DNA of 64,000 nt from contig CAMOGW010000011.1 of the NCBI GenBank assembly GCA_946614435.1, forward strand, positions 1 to 64,000, written 5' to 3'. Below, one piece after another: positions 1 to 8,477 of the stretch. Made by a program: the position numbers and the translations under genes. The notes under the pieces are model-generated. The model saw only the letters and a program-made list of their open reading frames with translations, was not told the DNA's origin and did not search any database. Source of the stretch: an uncultured Prevotella sp. (GTDB lineage: Bacteria; Bacteroidota; Bacteroidia; Bacteroidales; Bacteroidaceae). Every line of letters starts with the position of its first letter. The first letter of the stretch is position 1.

Positions 1-65
1 GTCTTGGCCATGTGGCCCCATCTCTTCAGCTTTGTAGCTTTACGATATTCAAATGCTCTTCCCAT
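1..65 (-). CDS. YebC/PmpR-family regulator, N-terminal fragment (runs off the window)
   Basis: Reading leftward from an ATG at 65, the first 21 codons begin MGRAFEYRKATKLKRWGH, which is the conserved start of Bacteroidetes YebC/PmpR proteins (the usual family start is a Gly-His-x-Lys-Trp-like basic segment). The family comprises DNA-binding regulators and translational activators of about 240 residues, so most of the gene lies outside. It follows pheT by 49 bases on the same strand, which suggests cotranscription. The identification rests on a short segment only. Confidence 0.75.
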   Translation of the reverse strand, partial: MGRAFEYRKATKLKRWGHMAK

Positions 66-114
66 TGGTTTATTTACTATTTTTCGTTATTACATTATAT
101 CTGAATTACGTCAT

Positions 115-2580
115 TTATCTGAGTTCTGCCCCCAGTTGCTTCTTCAGCTGAGTGATGAGCTTCTGCATCACGGCATCAATCTGCTTGTCATTCATCGTTT
201 TCTCCGTGTCCTGCAAGATAAAGTTGACGGCATAGCTCTTCTTGCCGGCAGGCAGTTTGTCGCCCTCATACACATCAAACAGTTCCACGTTCTTCAGCAG
301 TTTTTTCTCAGCCTGACGGGCAATTTGCTCAATCTGCGCAAACTCCACGCTCTTATCTACCAGCAGAGCCAGGTCACGGCTCACTGCAGGGTGCTTCGAC
401 ACTTCGGTATAGAGCACCTCATTCTTGCGAGTAGCCTTCATCAGCTGCCTCCAGTTCAGCTCAGCGAAATACACAGGCTGTTGCAAATCAAACTGCTTCA
501 GGAGCTTCTTTGAAAGCACGCCCATCTCAATGAGCTTCTTGCCGCCGCGATTCTCCATCACGAGTGCAGCCGAGAAGTCGGGATTGTCGCTTTTCTTCGT
601 GACCAGCATGCCCGACTTCATACCGATGCGCTGCAGTATGTTCTGCACATAAGCCGACAGCTCATAATAGGTGCTGTCCTCGTCGGGATGTGCCCATGAG
701 CCTTCCACGCGCTTGCCCGTCACCCAGATTCCCATGTAGTTTTCTTCCTTATAAGCCTGCATGGGATTGTCCTCGTTGGCCTTTTCAGGATCGAAGAAAT
801 AGCAGTTGCCAAATTCAAAGAACCGCAGGTTCTGCGCCTTGCGCTTCACGTTGTGCTCAATGCTCTCCAAGCCTCCGTAGAGCAGTGTCTGACGCATCAC
901 GCCCAGATCGCTCGACAGCGGATTTACGATCTTCACTACCGTAGCATCCTCCGGATAATAGACAGTCTTCGTGAGCGAGTTGTTCAGAATCTCGTTGAAT
1001 CCTGCACCCACGAGCTGTTCCGACACCACGTTCTGCAATTTATGCTTGCGGTCTTCTTCGCCTTTAATGACGAGCGAGGACTTCAGCTGCGTAGGAATCT
1101 CCACATTATTATATCCATAGATGCGCAGAATGTCTTCCACCACATCGCAAGGACGGGTCACGTCAACGCGATAGGCTGGCACATCAATCAGAATGCCATC
1201 GGCCCCTTCAGAGAGCACCTTCATTTCAAGCGACTCGCAGATACTCTTCACTGTGTCGGCAGGAATTTCCTTGCCTACCAGTTTGTTCACGTAGTCATAT
1301 TGCAACGACACGTGCACATCCTTTATCGGCTCGGGATACACGTCGCAGATGTCCATTGCTATCTTACCGCCCGCCAGTTCCTTGCACAGCAGGGCTGCCT
1401 GCTGCAGCGCATAGATCACGCCATTGGGATCGATGCCACGCTCAAAGCGGAACGAAGCGTCGGTTGACAGGCCGTGCCGGCGAGCCGACTTACGAATCCA
1501 TGTGGGATGGAAATAGGCAGACTCCAGCACCACATTTCGCGTAGTCTCATAGGTGCCGCTACCCTTGCCGCCGAACACGCCAGCGATACACATGGGCTCC
1601 TCGGCATTGCAGATAGCCAGATCGCGGTCGCTCAGCTTGTGCTCCACACCGTCGAGGGTCACGAATGGCGTTCCCTCAGGCATGGTCTTCACCACAATCT
1701 TATGGCCTTTCACCATATCGGCATCGAAACAATGCAAGGGCTGTCCGTAAGCCATCATCACATAGTTCGTGATGTCCACAATATTATTAATGGGGCGCAG
1801 ACCGATAGTGGTCAGCTTGTTTTTCAACCATTCAGGCGACTCCTTCACCTCGCACCCCGTGATGCTCACGCAGGCATAGCGCTTGCACGCCTCGGTATTT
1901 TCTATTTCCACCGTGACGGGGAGGTCGTGGTTGTCGGCGGTAAAATCGCCTACTAATGGACGGTGCATTTTTCCGCTGTAGCTGAGGGTGCCTTCAGCAT
2001 TGCGCTGTACGAGCCAGGCATGCAGGTCGCGCGCTACGCCCCAGTGCGACAGTCCGTCGGCACGGTTGGCCGTGATATCGACCTCAATCAGCCAGTCGCT
2101 TTCCAGATGGTAGTACTCAGCAGCCGGAGTGCCTACAACGGCATCCTCGGGCAGCACTATAATACCCTCGTGCGAAGTTCCCACACCAATCTCGTCTTCT
2201 GCGCAAATCATGCCGTTCGACTCAACGCCGCGCAGTTTCGATTTCTTAATCACAAATTCCTGATTGCCATCATAGAGCACGCAGCCCAAGTCAGCCACGA
2301 TTACCTTCTGTCCGGCAGCCACATTGGGGGCGCCGCAAACAATCTGCGACGGTTCACCTTTACCTAAGTCAACTGTAGTCACATGCAGGTGATCGCTGTT
2401 CGGATGGGGCTCGCAAGTGAGCACTTTACCCACATACAGGCCCTTCAAGCCACCGCGAATGGTCTGCACTTCTTCCAGAGCATCGACTTCAAGTCCCGTC
2501 GAAGTGAGCGCATCGCACACCTGCTGGGGCGTAAGGTCGAAGTCAACATACTCCTTCAGCCATTTATAAGAAATATTCAT
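115..2580 (-). CDS. pheT: Phenylalanyl-tRNA synthetase beta subunit
   Basis: The protein (821 residues) is the full-length beta chain of the alpha2-beta2 enzyme that charges tRNA-Phe in the cytoplasm. It shows, in order, the N-terminal EMAP-II-like tRNA-binding domain (about 40-155, with CEPHPNSDHLHV), the B3/B4 editing domain (about 210-400), the B5 helix-turn-helix region (about 410-490), the catalytic-like core, and the C-terminal ferredoxin-fold anticodon-binding domain (last ~95 residues, with KHPAVSRDLALLVD). The start MNISYKWLKEYVDFDL is the normal family start. pheS is not nearby, as is common in this phylum. It has its own promoter directly after a terminator, and the YebC-like gene follows. 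Confidence 0.97.
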   Translation of the reverse strand: MNISYKWLKEYVDFDLTPQQVCDALTSTGLEVDALEEVQTIRGGLKGLYVGKVLTCEPHPNSDHLHVTTVDLGKGEPSQIVCGAPNVAAGQKVIVADLGCVLYDGNQEFVIKKSKLRGVESNGMICAEDEIGVGTSHEGIIVLPEDAVVGTPAAEYYHLESDWLIEVDITANRADGLSHWGVARDLHAWLVQRNAEGTLSYSGKMHRPLVGDFTADNHDLPVTVEIENTEACKRYACVSITGCEVKESPEWLKNKLTTIGLRPINNIVDITNYVMMAYGQPLHCFDADMVKGHKIVVKTMPEGTPFVTLDGVEHKLSDRDLAICNAEEPMCIAGVFGGKGSGTYETTRNVVLESAYFHPTWIRKSARRHGLSTDASFRFERGIDPNGVIYALQQAALLCKELAGGKIAMDICDVYPEPIKDVHVSLQYDYVNKLVGKEIPADTVKSICESLEMKVLSEGADGILIDVPAYRVDVTRPCDVVEDILRIYGYNNVEIPTQLKSSLVIKGEEDRKHKLQNVVSEQLVGAGFNEILNNSLTKTVYYPEDATVVKIVNPLSSDLGVMRQTLLYGGLESIEHNVKRKAQNLRFFEFGNCYFFDPEKANEDNPMQAYKEENYMGIWVTGKRVEGSWAHPDEDSTYYELSAYVQNILQRIGMKSGMLVTKKSDNPDFSAALVMENRGGKKLIEMGVLSKKLLKQFDLQQPVYFAELNWRQLMKATRKNEVLYTEVSKHPAVSRDLALLVDKSVEFAQIEQIARQAEKKLLKNVELFDVYEGDKLPAGKKSYAVNFILQDTEKTMNDKQIDAVMQKLITQLKKQLGAELR

Positions 2581-2614
2581 TCCTAAATAACAATTTAAAA
2601 TTCGAATTTGGCCG

Positions 2615-2647
2615 CAAAATTACAAAAAAATCACGAAACTCATGCAA
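2615..2647 (-). promoter_or_regulatory. pheT promoter (TAnnTTTG type)
   Basis: On the minus strand TAATTTTG (2622-2615) matches the Bacteroidetes -7 element TAnnTTTG, with a TTG at 2647-2645 about 22 bases upstream. The predicted transcript would start near 2608, giving a leader of roughly 28 bases before the pheT ATG. Confidence 0.6.
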
Positions 2648-2660
2648 GAATTTCGTGATT
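2624..2660 (-). terminator. Rho-independent terminator after the rubredoxin operon
   Basis: The arms AATCACGAAA (2629-2638) and TTTCGTGATT (2651-2660) are perfect 10-base complements. On the minus strand the hairpin is followed by seven T residues (2630-2624). The T-run merges directly into the pheT promoter, so one operon ends where the next begins. Confidence 0.8.
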
Positions 2661-2719
2661 TTACACTTTATCTTCCAGAGAAACATAGAGAAATATACGA
2701 GGCACGTATATGCCACGCA

Positions 2720-2818
2720 TCACCCCATCACCACATCGAGGACCATCATGAGCACAAAGCCGATGGCGAAACCGATGGTGCTGAGATTGAGCAGAAGACC
2801 TAAAGCGATTGTTTCCAT
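2720..2818 (-). CDS. Small single-span membrane protein (32 residues)
   Basis: A 32-codon ORF starts 11 bases after the stop of the rubredoxin gene and ends with TGA. Apart from METIAL at the start and an Asp near the end, the peptide is almost entirely hydrophobic (LLLNLSTIGFAIGFVLMMV), which fits one membrane helix. Its position inside the operon, before the terminator at 2624-2660, supports real translation, perhaps by coupling. I do not recognise a family. Function unknown. Confidence 0.5.
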   Translation of the reverse strand: METIALGLLLNLSTIGFAIGFVLMMVLDVVMG

Positions 2819-2829
2819 GCGTGAGAACG

Positions 2830-3774
2830 TCAAACGCTCTTATTGAACTTCTCCTTCGGTTGCTTGCAACGCGGACAACGCCAGTCATCAGGAAGGTCCT
2901 CGAAAGCCACACCGTCGTGCTCGGCTGGGTCATAGACATAGCCACAGACAGAGCACACATACTTGCCGGAAGACTTCTGCTTGGCGAAATCGACCTCGGC
3001 GAAGACCGTAGGCACGGGATTGTCCAGGTCCATCACTCGCTTAGCCTCCAGGTTCTCATAGCCCTGCGGGGTGTGAGTGCCACAATACACGGTGGGATGA
3101 TTGCGGACGAACTCGCGGATGCGATCCTGTGTCTCGCGAGCGGCAGCCACGTCGTCGAATACCACCGACAGCTTATCCTCATAGAGTGCTTCATCAACAT
3201 AGGTGATGTCGCCGTGAATCATGTAGAACAGGCCATCCATCTCAACCACGATGATGCTGTTGCCCTTAGTGTGGCCCTTGGCCTTGATGAGATAGATGCC
3301 GTCCTGAATCTTCTGACTCTCAGGGAAGTTGTAGTAAGCGCCATCGGTGAAGCTGACAGGCACGAGATTGGTGAGTCCCTGCAGTTCGGCAGCATCCATC
3401 TCCTCCTTGTTCACATAGACCTTGGCATTGGGAAAACTCTTCAACTCGCCACTATGGTCAGCATGGCGATGGGTGAGCAGAATCTTCGTCACCTGCTCAG
3501 GCTTGTAGCCCAGCGCATTGAAAGCCTCCATGTAGGTGCAGATGTCCTTACCCGTGAAGGCCAGCGAGTTCTCGTCGGGTGCCTCTTCAGGAGTGCCTGC
3601 CGGAATGCCGGTATCTACCAGTATGACCTCACTGCCCGTGTCAATCAGATAGTTCTGCAGACTGCCGCGATAGCGGATGTTCTTGTCAAACTTCTCCATT
3701 CCCTCCTCACCGCCAAAGGCGAAGGGCTGGGAATAGAACCCGTCACGTCTGAATTTTACTGCTTTGATTTCCAT
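2830..3774 (-). CDS. Metallo-beta-lactamase fold protein with C-terminal rubredoxin domain
   Basis: The 314-residue protein has an MBL hydrolase domain (about 1-250) with the metal motif HRHADH at 102-107 and a further GHTKGN histidine near 168, then a rubredoxin domain (about 271-314) with CxxC pairs at 274/277 and 300/303 ([15 protein letters not shown]). Rubredoxin modules carry single electrons on one iron, and MBL-rubredoxin fusions are known in anaerobes in oxygen or redox stress contexts. There is no flavodoxin domain, so it is not a classical flavodiiron protein. The substrate cannot be read from sequence. It lies 11 bases after a small winged-helix gene on the same strand. Confidence 0.85.
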   Translation of the reverse strand: MEIKAVKFRRDGFYSQPFAFGGEEGMEKFDKNIRYRGSLQNYLIDTGSEVILVDTGIPAGTPEEAPDENSLAFTGKDICTYMEAFNALGYKPEQVTKILLTHRHADHSGELKSFPNAKVYVNKEEMDAAELQGLTNLVPVSFTDGAYYNFPESQKIQDGIYLIKAKGHTKGNSIIVVEMDGLFYMIHGDITYVDEALYEDKLSVVFDDVAAARETQDRIREFVRNHPTVYCGTHTPQGYENLEAKRVMDLDNPVPTVFAEVDFAKQKSSGKYVCSVCGYVYDPAEHDGVAFEDLPDDWRCPRCKQPKEKFNKSV

Positions 3775-3785
3775 AATCCTATTCT

Positions 3786-3962
3786 TTATTTATTGGCAGG
3801 TTCCCACTTGCAGCGCACGGGCGACACGATGGCACCCTCTTTCTTCAGTTCAGCAAATGCCTTATCAACTTCCTTGCGGTCTGCACCCAGTGCTTTTGTC
3901 ACGTCGCCTGCTGAGACGGGCTTACCAGCCTCACGCATAGCCTGTAATACTTGTTCTTTCAT
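3786..3962 (-). CDS. Small winged-helix (MarR-like) protein, 58 residues
   Basis: This ORF starts [20 protein letters not shown] and continues as a compact helix-turn-helix: helix, short turn with GKPVSAGDV, recognition-like helix [21 protein letters not shown], and a wing [12 protein letters not shown]. It resembles short MarR-type or replication-A winged-helix proteins found next to rubredoxin genes in Bacteroidetes. It begins the operon and sits 11 bases before the MBL-rubredoxin gene, so it may regulate that gene, possibly in response to redox state through its single Cys (inference). A 72-base leader separates it from a well-matched promoter. Confidence 0.75.
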   Translation of the reverse strand: MKEQVLQAMREAGKPVSAGDVTKALGADRKEVDKAFAELKKEGAIVSPVRCKWEPANK

Positions 3963-4033
3963 GATTTTTTCCTATTTATAATAAATAATAATGTGTAGTT
4001 GTTCTTGATTGTTTCGTTTCCTAATTCCGTTGG

Positions 4034-4064
4034 CAAAGATACAGAATTTTTGCGGAACGCCAAA
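4034..4064 (-). promoter_or_regulatory. Promoter of the winged-helix/MBL-rubredoxin operon
   Basis: On the minus strand TTTG (4064-4061), a 19-base spacer and TATCTTTG (4041-4034) match the Bacteroidetes consensus at both elements and in spacing. The start codon lies about 72 bases beyond. Confidence 0.75.
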
Positions 4065-4508
4065 TATAAAACGACAGTTATTGATTGCTGTAGAAGAAGA
4101 TTTTTCAGTTTTTTCCGTAGCGCATTGGCATTACTGTCATCGCTGCTGCACGAAGTTGTCAGCATAAGCCCCATCGTCATAAGATAATGCGAGCTCGATG
4201 AATACAGTTTGGTGTCAGTTTGAAGGTACTTGGTCATAGATGATAAGCATCATCATGAAAAATTATAGCTATTATTTTGGGAATTATAGCTATAATTCTC
4301 TCAATTATAGCTAAAATTTTATTTCATGTGCCGTAGATGACAAAGGAACTGATGGCATATCAGGTCTTCATCTTTGCCTTTTCTGGAATTCGTCGAACTC
4401 ATGTTAAAGAATGTACTAAATTCATGTGATTTTAGCAGAAAATCATTTATTATGGAAGGAAATTGTGTTTTTTGACCATACTTGCGACTTTTTCTCGTTT
4501 TTTTTCCG
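4065..4508. other. Long AT-rich intergenic region with no convincing gene
   Basis: About 440 bases separate the two divergent promoters for the rubredoxin operon and the tat operon. The only structure seen is the 21-base-period repeat at 4261-4312. Two minus-strand open frames (starting near 4237 and 4531) have poor composition and no start signals, and the first runs through the promoter at 4034-4064. Confidence 0.6.
4261..4312. repeat. Three AATTATAGCT repeats at exact 21-base spacing
   Basis: The decamer AATTATAGCT occurs at 4261-4270, 4282-4291 and 4303-4312, each copy 21 bases after the last. The middle copy extends into a perfect 16-base palindrome, AATTATAGCTATAATT (4282-4297). The array lies between two divergent promoters, 250 bases before tatA. 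Confidence 0.8.
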
Positions 4509-4516
4509 TAAGTTTG
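4509..4516 (+). promoter_or_regulatory. tatA operon -7 element
   Basis: TAAGTTTG matches TAnnTTTG. No good TTTG element is seen 19-21 bases upstream. The tatA ATG is 47 bases downstream. Confidence 0.45.
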
Positions 4517-4562
4517 CAGCCGATTAATCATTGTTGTTAAACGAGCGCTATATTAAATCACA

Positions 4563-4775
4563 ATGTACGCACACCTATTATTATTCGGTCTTGGACTGAA
4601 CGAAATCATCATCATTGCCCTGGTGGTGCTACTGCTTTTTGGCGGCAAGAAGATTCCTGAACTGATGAACGGCCTGGGCAAAGGCGTGAAGAGCTTCAAG
4701 GATGGAGTGAACGGACTGGAACAGCAAGAGGAGACCAAGGAGCCTGCCGAACAGCGTGCGAAGAAGGAAGCATGA
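4563..4775 (+). CDS. tatA: Twin-arginine translocase subunit TatA
   Basis: The 70-residue protein has the TatA/E layout: a short N-terminal membrane helix ([20 protein letters not shown]), the conserved FGxxKxPE-like hinge, an amphipathic helix ([18 protein letters not shown]), and a charged tail. TatA multimers form the pore that passes folded proteins through the inner membrane. It overlaps tatC by four bases (ATGA), so the two are translationally coupled. No separate tatB is present, as in many Bacteroidetes where one TatA serves both roles. Confidence 0.95.
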   Translation: MYAHLLLFGLGLNEIIIIALVVLLLFGGKKIPELMNGLGKGVKSFKDGVNGLEQQEETKEPAEQRAKKEA

Positions 4776-5515
4776 GCGAACAGGCCACTTTCTGGGAACA
4801 CTTAGACGAGCTGCGCAGTGTAATCATCCGCTCGCTGCTGGTGGTCGTAGCGGCAGCCATTGCAGCCTTCCTGCTGAAAGATTGGCTGTTCGGCGTGGTG
4901 CTGGCCCCCAGGTCGAGCCAGTTTGTGAGCTATCGGCTGCTGGGCATTGACGACAGCTTTCAGCTGAGCCTGATGAACACAGGACTCACCGAACAGTTCA
5001 TGACCCACATGCGAGTGTCTATCTATGCCGGACTGCTGCTGGCTTCACCATACGTGCTCTATCAGCTATTCGGCTTCATAGCCCCCGGGCTCTACAAGAA
5101 CGAACGACAGGCTGCCACCTGGATTGCAGTATCGGCCTACGCCATGTTCCTGCTGGGCACGCTGGTCAACTATCTGCTCATATTCCCCCTCACAATACGC
5201 TTTCTCGGCACCTATCAGGTGAGTCCTGACGTAGCCAACATGCTGACGCTTCAGAGCTACATCGACACGTTCATCGGAATGAGCTTTGTGATGGGAGTGG
5301 TGTTCGAGTTGCCTGTGGTGTGTGCCATCCTCGGCAAGATGGGCCTCATCAACGGGCGCATGATGGCACAATACAGACGGCATGCCGTTGTGGCCATCCT
5401 CGTTGTCTCGGCCATCATCACCCCAACCACCGATGCGTTCACGCTACTCGTGGTTGCATTGCCGATATGGCTGCTCTACGAGGTGAGTATTTGGATTGTA
5501 AGAATCAAGAATTAA
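4772..5515 (+). CDS. tatC: Twin-arginine translocase subunit TatC
   Basis: The 247-residue protein is the receptor that binds the twin-arginine signal. The N terminus has the family motif EHLDELR (9-15), followed by six predicted membrane segments and a periplasmic loop with [12 protein letters not shown]. Length is normal. It is coupled to tatA upstream, and three bases separate it from the iron-sulfur gene downstream. The next genes in the run include a protein with a twin-arginine leader, so the operon carries both exporter and probable cargo. Confidence 0.96.
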   Translation: MSEQATFWEHLDELRSVIIRSLLVVVAAAIAAFLLKDWLFGVVLAPRSSQFVSYRLLGIDDSFQLSLMNTGLTEQFMTHMRVSIYAGLLLASPYVLYQLFGFIAPGLYKNERQAATWIAVSAYAMFLLGTLVNYLLIFPLTIRFLGTYQVSPDVANMLTLQSYIDTFIGMSFVMGVVFELPVVCAILGKMGLINGRMMAQYRRHAVVAILVVSAIITPTTDAFTLLVVALPIWLLYEVSIWIVRIKN

Positions 5516-5518
5516 AAT

Positions 5519-7018
5519 ATGCTAAGGAAAATAAGAATCTCGCTGGCAGCTGTATTCCTTACAGGACTCTCGCTGCTGTTTCTCGACTTCACGGGTACTG
5601 CCCGCCACTGGCTCTCGTGGATGGCTAAAGTTCAGGCACTCGAAGCCGTGCTGGCCCTCAACGTGGTGGTCATCGCGGTGCTCGCAGTGCTCACGCTGGT
5701 GTTCGGACGCATCTATTGCTCCGTCATCTGCCCTTTGGGCGTGATGCAGGACGTATTCGGCTGGATGGGCAAGAAAGCCAAGAAGAACCGCTACACCTAC
5801 TCAGCTGAGAAGAAGTGGCTGCGCTACCCTGTGCTGGCCATCTTCATCATCGCGCTGTTGTCTGGCATCGGCTCTATCGTTCAGTTGCTGGCTCCTTACA
5901 GTGCCTTTGGCCGCATCATGACCATGATGTTCCAACCGCTGTGGAAGATGGGCAACAATCTGCTGGCTTCGATTGCCGAACACTACGAGAGCTATGCTTT
6001 CTATTCGGTTGATGTGTGGATGAAGTCACTGCCCGTACTCGTCATTGCAGCGGTCACCCTTGCAGTGCTCGCAGTGCTGGCTTGGCGCAACGGGCGCACT
6101 TACTGCAACACCGTCTGTCCTGTAGGCACGGTTCTCAGCTTCCTGTCACGCTTCTCTTTCCTCAAGATCAGTTTCGACACTGACAAGTGCCGTAACTGCT
6201 CGCTCTGCTCGAAGAGCTGCAAAGCCGCATGTATAGACTATAAGAACCACAAAGTGGATTACTCGCGCTGCGTGGTTTGCGGCGACTGTATAGATAGTTG
6301 CAAGTTTGGAGCGCTAAGATATGACAATATCCATTTGCCTAAAAAGCTAAATGCGTTTAAGGAAGACGTAAACAAATCTAAGAAGGACGTAAATGCAAGT
6401 AAGCGTTCGTTCCTGCTCTCCTCTGCCTTACTGGCAACGGCTGCGCTGGCTCAGGAAGCAAAGAAAGTGGATGGCGGAATGGCGGTCATACAGCCCAAAC
6501 AGTCGCCTGAGCGACAGACACCGCTCACGCCTCCGGGCTCACTTTCGGCACGCAACTTCCAGCAGCATTGCACTGGCTGTCAGCTCTGTGTGAGCGAGTG
6601 TCCCAACGACGTGCTCCGTCCCTCTACCGACCTGATGCACCTCATGCAGCCCGTGATGAGCTATGAGCGGGGGCACTGCCGCCCTGAGTGCACACGCTGT
6701 TCTGAGGTGTGTCCGGCAGGCGCCATCAGGCCTATTGACCGAGAGGAGAAATCGAGCATACAGATAGGACATGCCCAGTGGGTGAAGGATCTCTGCATCC
6801 CTATCAAGGATGGTGTGGAGTGTGGCAACTGCGCCCGCCACTGCCCGGTAGGAGCCATTGAGATGGTGGCGCTCAACGAGGACGACGAGGAGTCGCCTTG
6901 GGTACCGGCAGTCAACGAGAATGCCTGCATCGGCTGTGGTGCCTGCGAGTATGTTTGTCCTGCCCGTCCCTACTCTGCTATCGTGGTTGAAGGACATGAA
7001 GTACATAAAAAGATTTGA
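5519..7018 (+). CDS. Membrane polyferredoxin, NapH-NapG-like fusion
   Basis: The N-terminal half (about 1-215) has four hydrophobic segments and two CxxxCP motifs (CSVICP 67-72, CNTVCP 196-201), as in NapH/MauN/CcoG-type quinol-linked membrane ferredoxins. Residues 224-261 carry two ferredoxin motifs (CRNCSLCSKSC, CVVCGDCIDSC). After a lysine-rich linker, residues 295-312 (KRSFLLSSALLATAALAQ) look like a signal sequence buried in the chain. The C-terminal part (about 350-485) holds at least four more cysteine clusters like NapG/MauM. A NapH and a NapG-like protein therefore seem joined in one chain. It lies three bases after tatC and abuts the aldo/keto reductase gene, and may pass electrons to or from that protein (inference). 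Confidence 0.8.
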   Translation: MLRKIRISLAAVFLTGLSLLFLDFTGTARHWLSWMAKVQALEAVLALNVVVIAVLAVLTLVFGRIYCSVICPLGVMQDVFGWMGKKAKKNRYTYSAEKKWLRYPVLAIFIIALLSGIGSIVQLLAPYSAFGRIMTMMFQPLWKMGNNLLASIAEHYESYAFYSVDVWMKSLPVLVIAAVTLAVLAVLAWRNGRTYCNTVCPVGTVLSFLSRFSFLKISFDTDKCRNCSLCSKSCKAACIDYKNHKVDYSRCVVCGDCIDSCKFGALRYDNIHLPKKLNAFKEDVNKSKKDVNASKRSFLLSSALLATAALAQEAKKVDGGMAVIQPKQSPERQTPLTPPGSLSARNFQQHCTGCQLCVSECPNDVLRPSTDLMHLMQPVMSYERGHCRPECTRCSEVCPAGAIRPIDREEKSSIQIGHAQWVKDLCIPIKDGVECGNCARHCPVGAIEMVALNEDDEESPWVPAVNENACIGCGACEYVCPARPYSAIVVEGHEVHKKI

Positions 7019-8422
7019 ATGTTATTGAGCGCTATGGACAGAAGAGAGTTTTTAAAATACTTCGGTGCCGGCACGGCCACTGCTCTGATAGCAGCCTGCA
7101 CCGGAAAGAAACAGGAATCAAAGGCTACTGAGGAATACAAAAAACAGGTGGAGCCCCCACTCGGCCAAATGACCTACCGTACAAACCACAAGACGGGCGA
7201 CATCGTATCGCTGCTGGGCTACGGCATGATGCGCCTGCCAACAGTGGGCGAAGGCTCGGCCCGCGAGAATCCCGACGACATAGACCAGGAGATGGTGAAC
7301 CGGCAAGTTGACTATGCCATCGAACACGGCCTGAACTATTTCGACACAAGCCCCGCCTACTGTCGCGGCCTCTCAGAACGCTGCACGGGCATTGCCCTTT
7401 CCCGCCATAAGCGTAGCGAGTACTTTGTGGCTACGAAGCTATCCAACTTCAACGAAGCCACATGGTCACGCGAAGCATCTATTGAGATGTACCATAACTC
7501 CATGAAGGAGCTTCAGGTGGATTACATCGACTACTACCTGTTGCACGGCATCGGCATGGGGGGCATGGAGGCACTCAAGGGGCGCTATCTGCAGAACGGA
7601 GTGCTCGACTTCCTTTTAGAGGAACGCAAAGCCGGACGCATACGCAACCTGGGCTTCTCGTATCATGGCGACATCGAGGTGTTCGACTACCTGCTGTCAC
7701 TCAACAACAAGTATCAATGGGACTTCGTGCAGATTGAGCTGAACTACTTGGACTGGGAGTATGCCAACGAGATAAACAGCCGCAACACCGATGCACGCTA
7801 CCTCTACGGGCGACTGCACGACCTCGACATTCCTGCCGTGATCATGGAGCCGCTATTAGGCGGACGACTGGCCAACCTGCCGCAATATCTGGTAAAAGAG
7901 CTGAAGGCAAAGGATCCTGAACGCTCGGTAGCCTCATGGGCCTTCCGCTATGCAGGTACGCCCAAAGGCGTGCTGACGGTGCTGAGCGGCATGACGTACA
8001 TGGAGCACCTGAAGGACAACCTGCTGAGCTATTGTCCGCTGAAGCCCCTTTCAGAAGAGGACATGCGCTATCTGGATACCGAAATAGCCAGGAAGATAGT
8101 GGGACTGGAGAACATTCCCTGCAACGACTGCAAATACTGCATGCCCTGTCCTTACGGAGTGGATATCCCGGGCATCTTCGTCCACTATAACAAATGCAAG
8201 AACGAAGGCATTCTGCCTCGCGACGCAGGCGACCCGGAATATCGCACTAACCGAAGGAAATACCTCATCAGTCTGGACCGTGCCATCGCACGCGACCGAC
8301 AACCTGATCACTGTATAGGCTGCGGACAATGTGAGCCGCATTGTCCGCAAAAGATTCGCATTCCGCGAGAGCTACAGAAACTGGATCAGATGATTGAGGA
8401 GTTGAAGAGGACGAGCGATTAG
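7019..8422 (+). CDS. Aldo/keto reductase with Tat leader and C-terminal 2[4Fe-4S] ferredoxin domain
   Basis: The N terminus reads MDRREFLKYFGAGTATALIA from an internal ATG at 7034, a clear twin-arginine leader followed by a Cys (AACTGKK) that could be lipidated. The first ATG at 7019 adds only five residues and overlaps nothing useful, so 7034 is the likelier start. The middle (about 60-350) is an AKR TIM barrel (GLNYFDTSPAYC, ATKLS, YLLHG). The C-terminal part binds two clusters (CNDCKYCMPCP, CIGCGQCEPHCP). Such proteins are usually annotated as aldo/keto reductases of unknown substrate. The export signal, and tatAC in the same operon, place the folded protein in the periplasm. Confidence 0.88.
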   Translation: MLLSAMDRREFLKYFGAGTATALIAACTGKKQESKATEEYKKQVEPPLGQMTYRTNHKTGDIVSLLGYGMMRLPTVGEGSARENPDDIDQEMVNRQVDYAIEHGLNYFDTSPAYCRGLSERCTGIALSRHKRSEYFVATKLSNFNEATWSREASIEMYHNSMKELQVDYIDYYLLHGIGMGGMEALKGRYLQNGVLDFLLEERKAGRIRNLGFSYHGDIEVFDYLLSLNNKYQWDFVQIELNYLDWEYANEINSRNTDARYLYGRLHDLDIPAVIMEPLLGGRLANLPQYLVKELKAKDPERSVASWAFRYAGTPKGVLTVLSGMTYMEHLKDNLLSYCPLKPLSEEDMRYLDTEIARKIVGLENIPCNDCKYCMPCPYGVDIPGIFVHYNKCKNEGILPRDAGDPEYRTNRRKYLISLDRAIARDRQPDHCIGCGQCEPHCPQKIRIPRELQKLDQMIEELKRTSD

Positions 8423-8437
8423 TGATTTTATATACAC

Positions 8438-8477
8438 AGTACAGCGGTTCAGACAAATGATTCTGAGCCGCTGTACT
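8438..8477. terminator. Bidirectional terminator hairpin between convergent genes
   Basis: The arms AGTACAGCGGTTCAG (8438-8452) and CTGAGCCGCTGTACT (8463-8477) match at 14 of 15 positions. The left arm lies across the stop codon of the minus-strand permease, so the hairpin also encodes its last residues. Confidence 0.8.

Noticed and set aside
3959..4237. Minus-strand open frame with a lipobox-like LTTSC followed by SSDDS
   Set aside because: The signal part is too short and the frame runs through the well-matched promoter at 4034-4064 into the winged-helix gene start, so it is not a believable gene. At best it is a decayed lipoprotein end.
4319..4531. 70-codon minus-strand frame before tatA
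   Set aside because: Basic, low-complexity sequence without a known pattern; it overlaps the tatA promoter and has no start signal.
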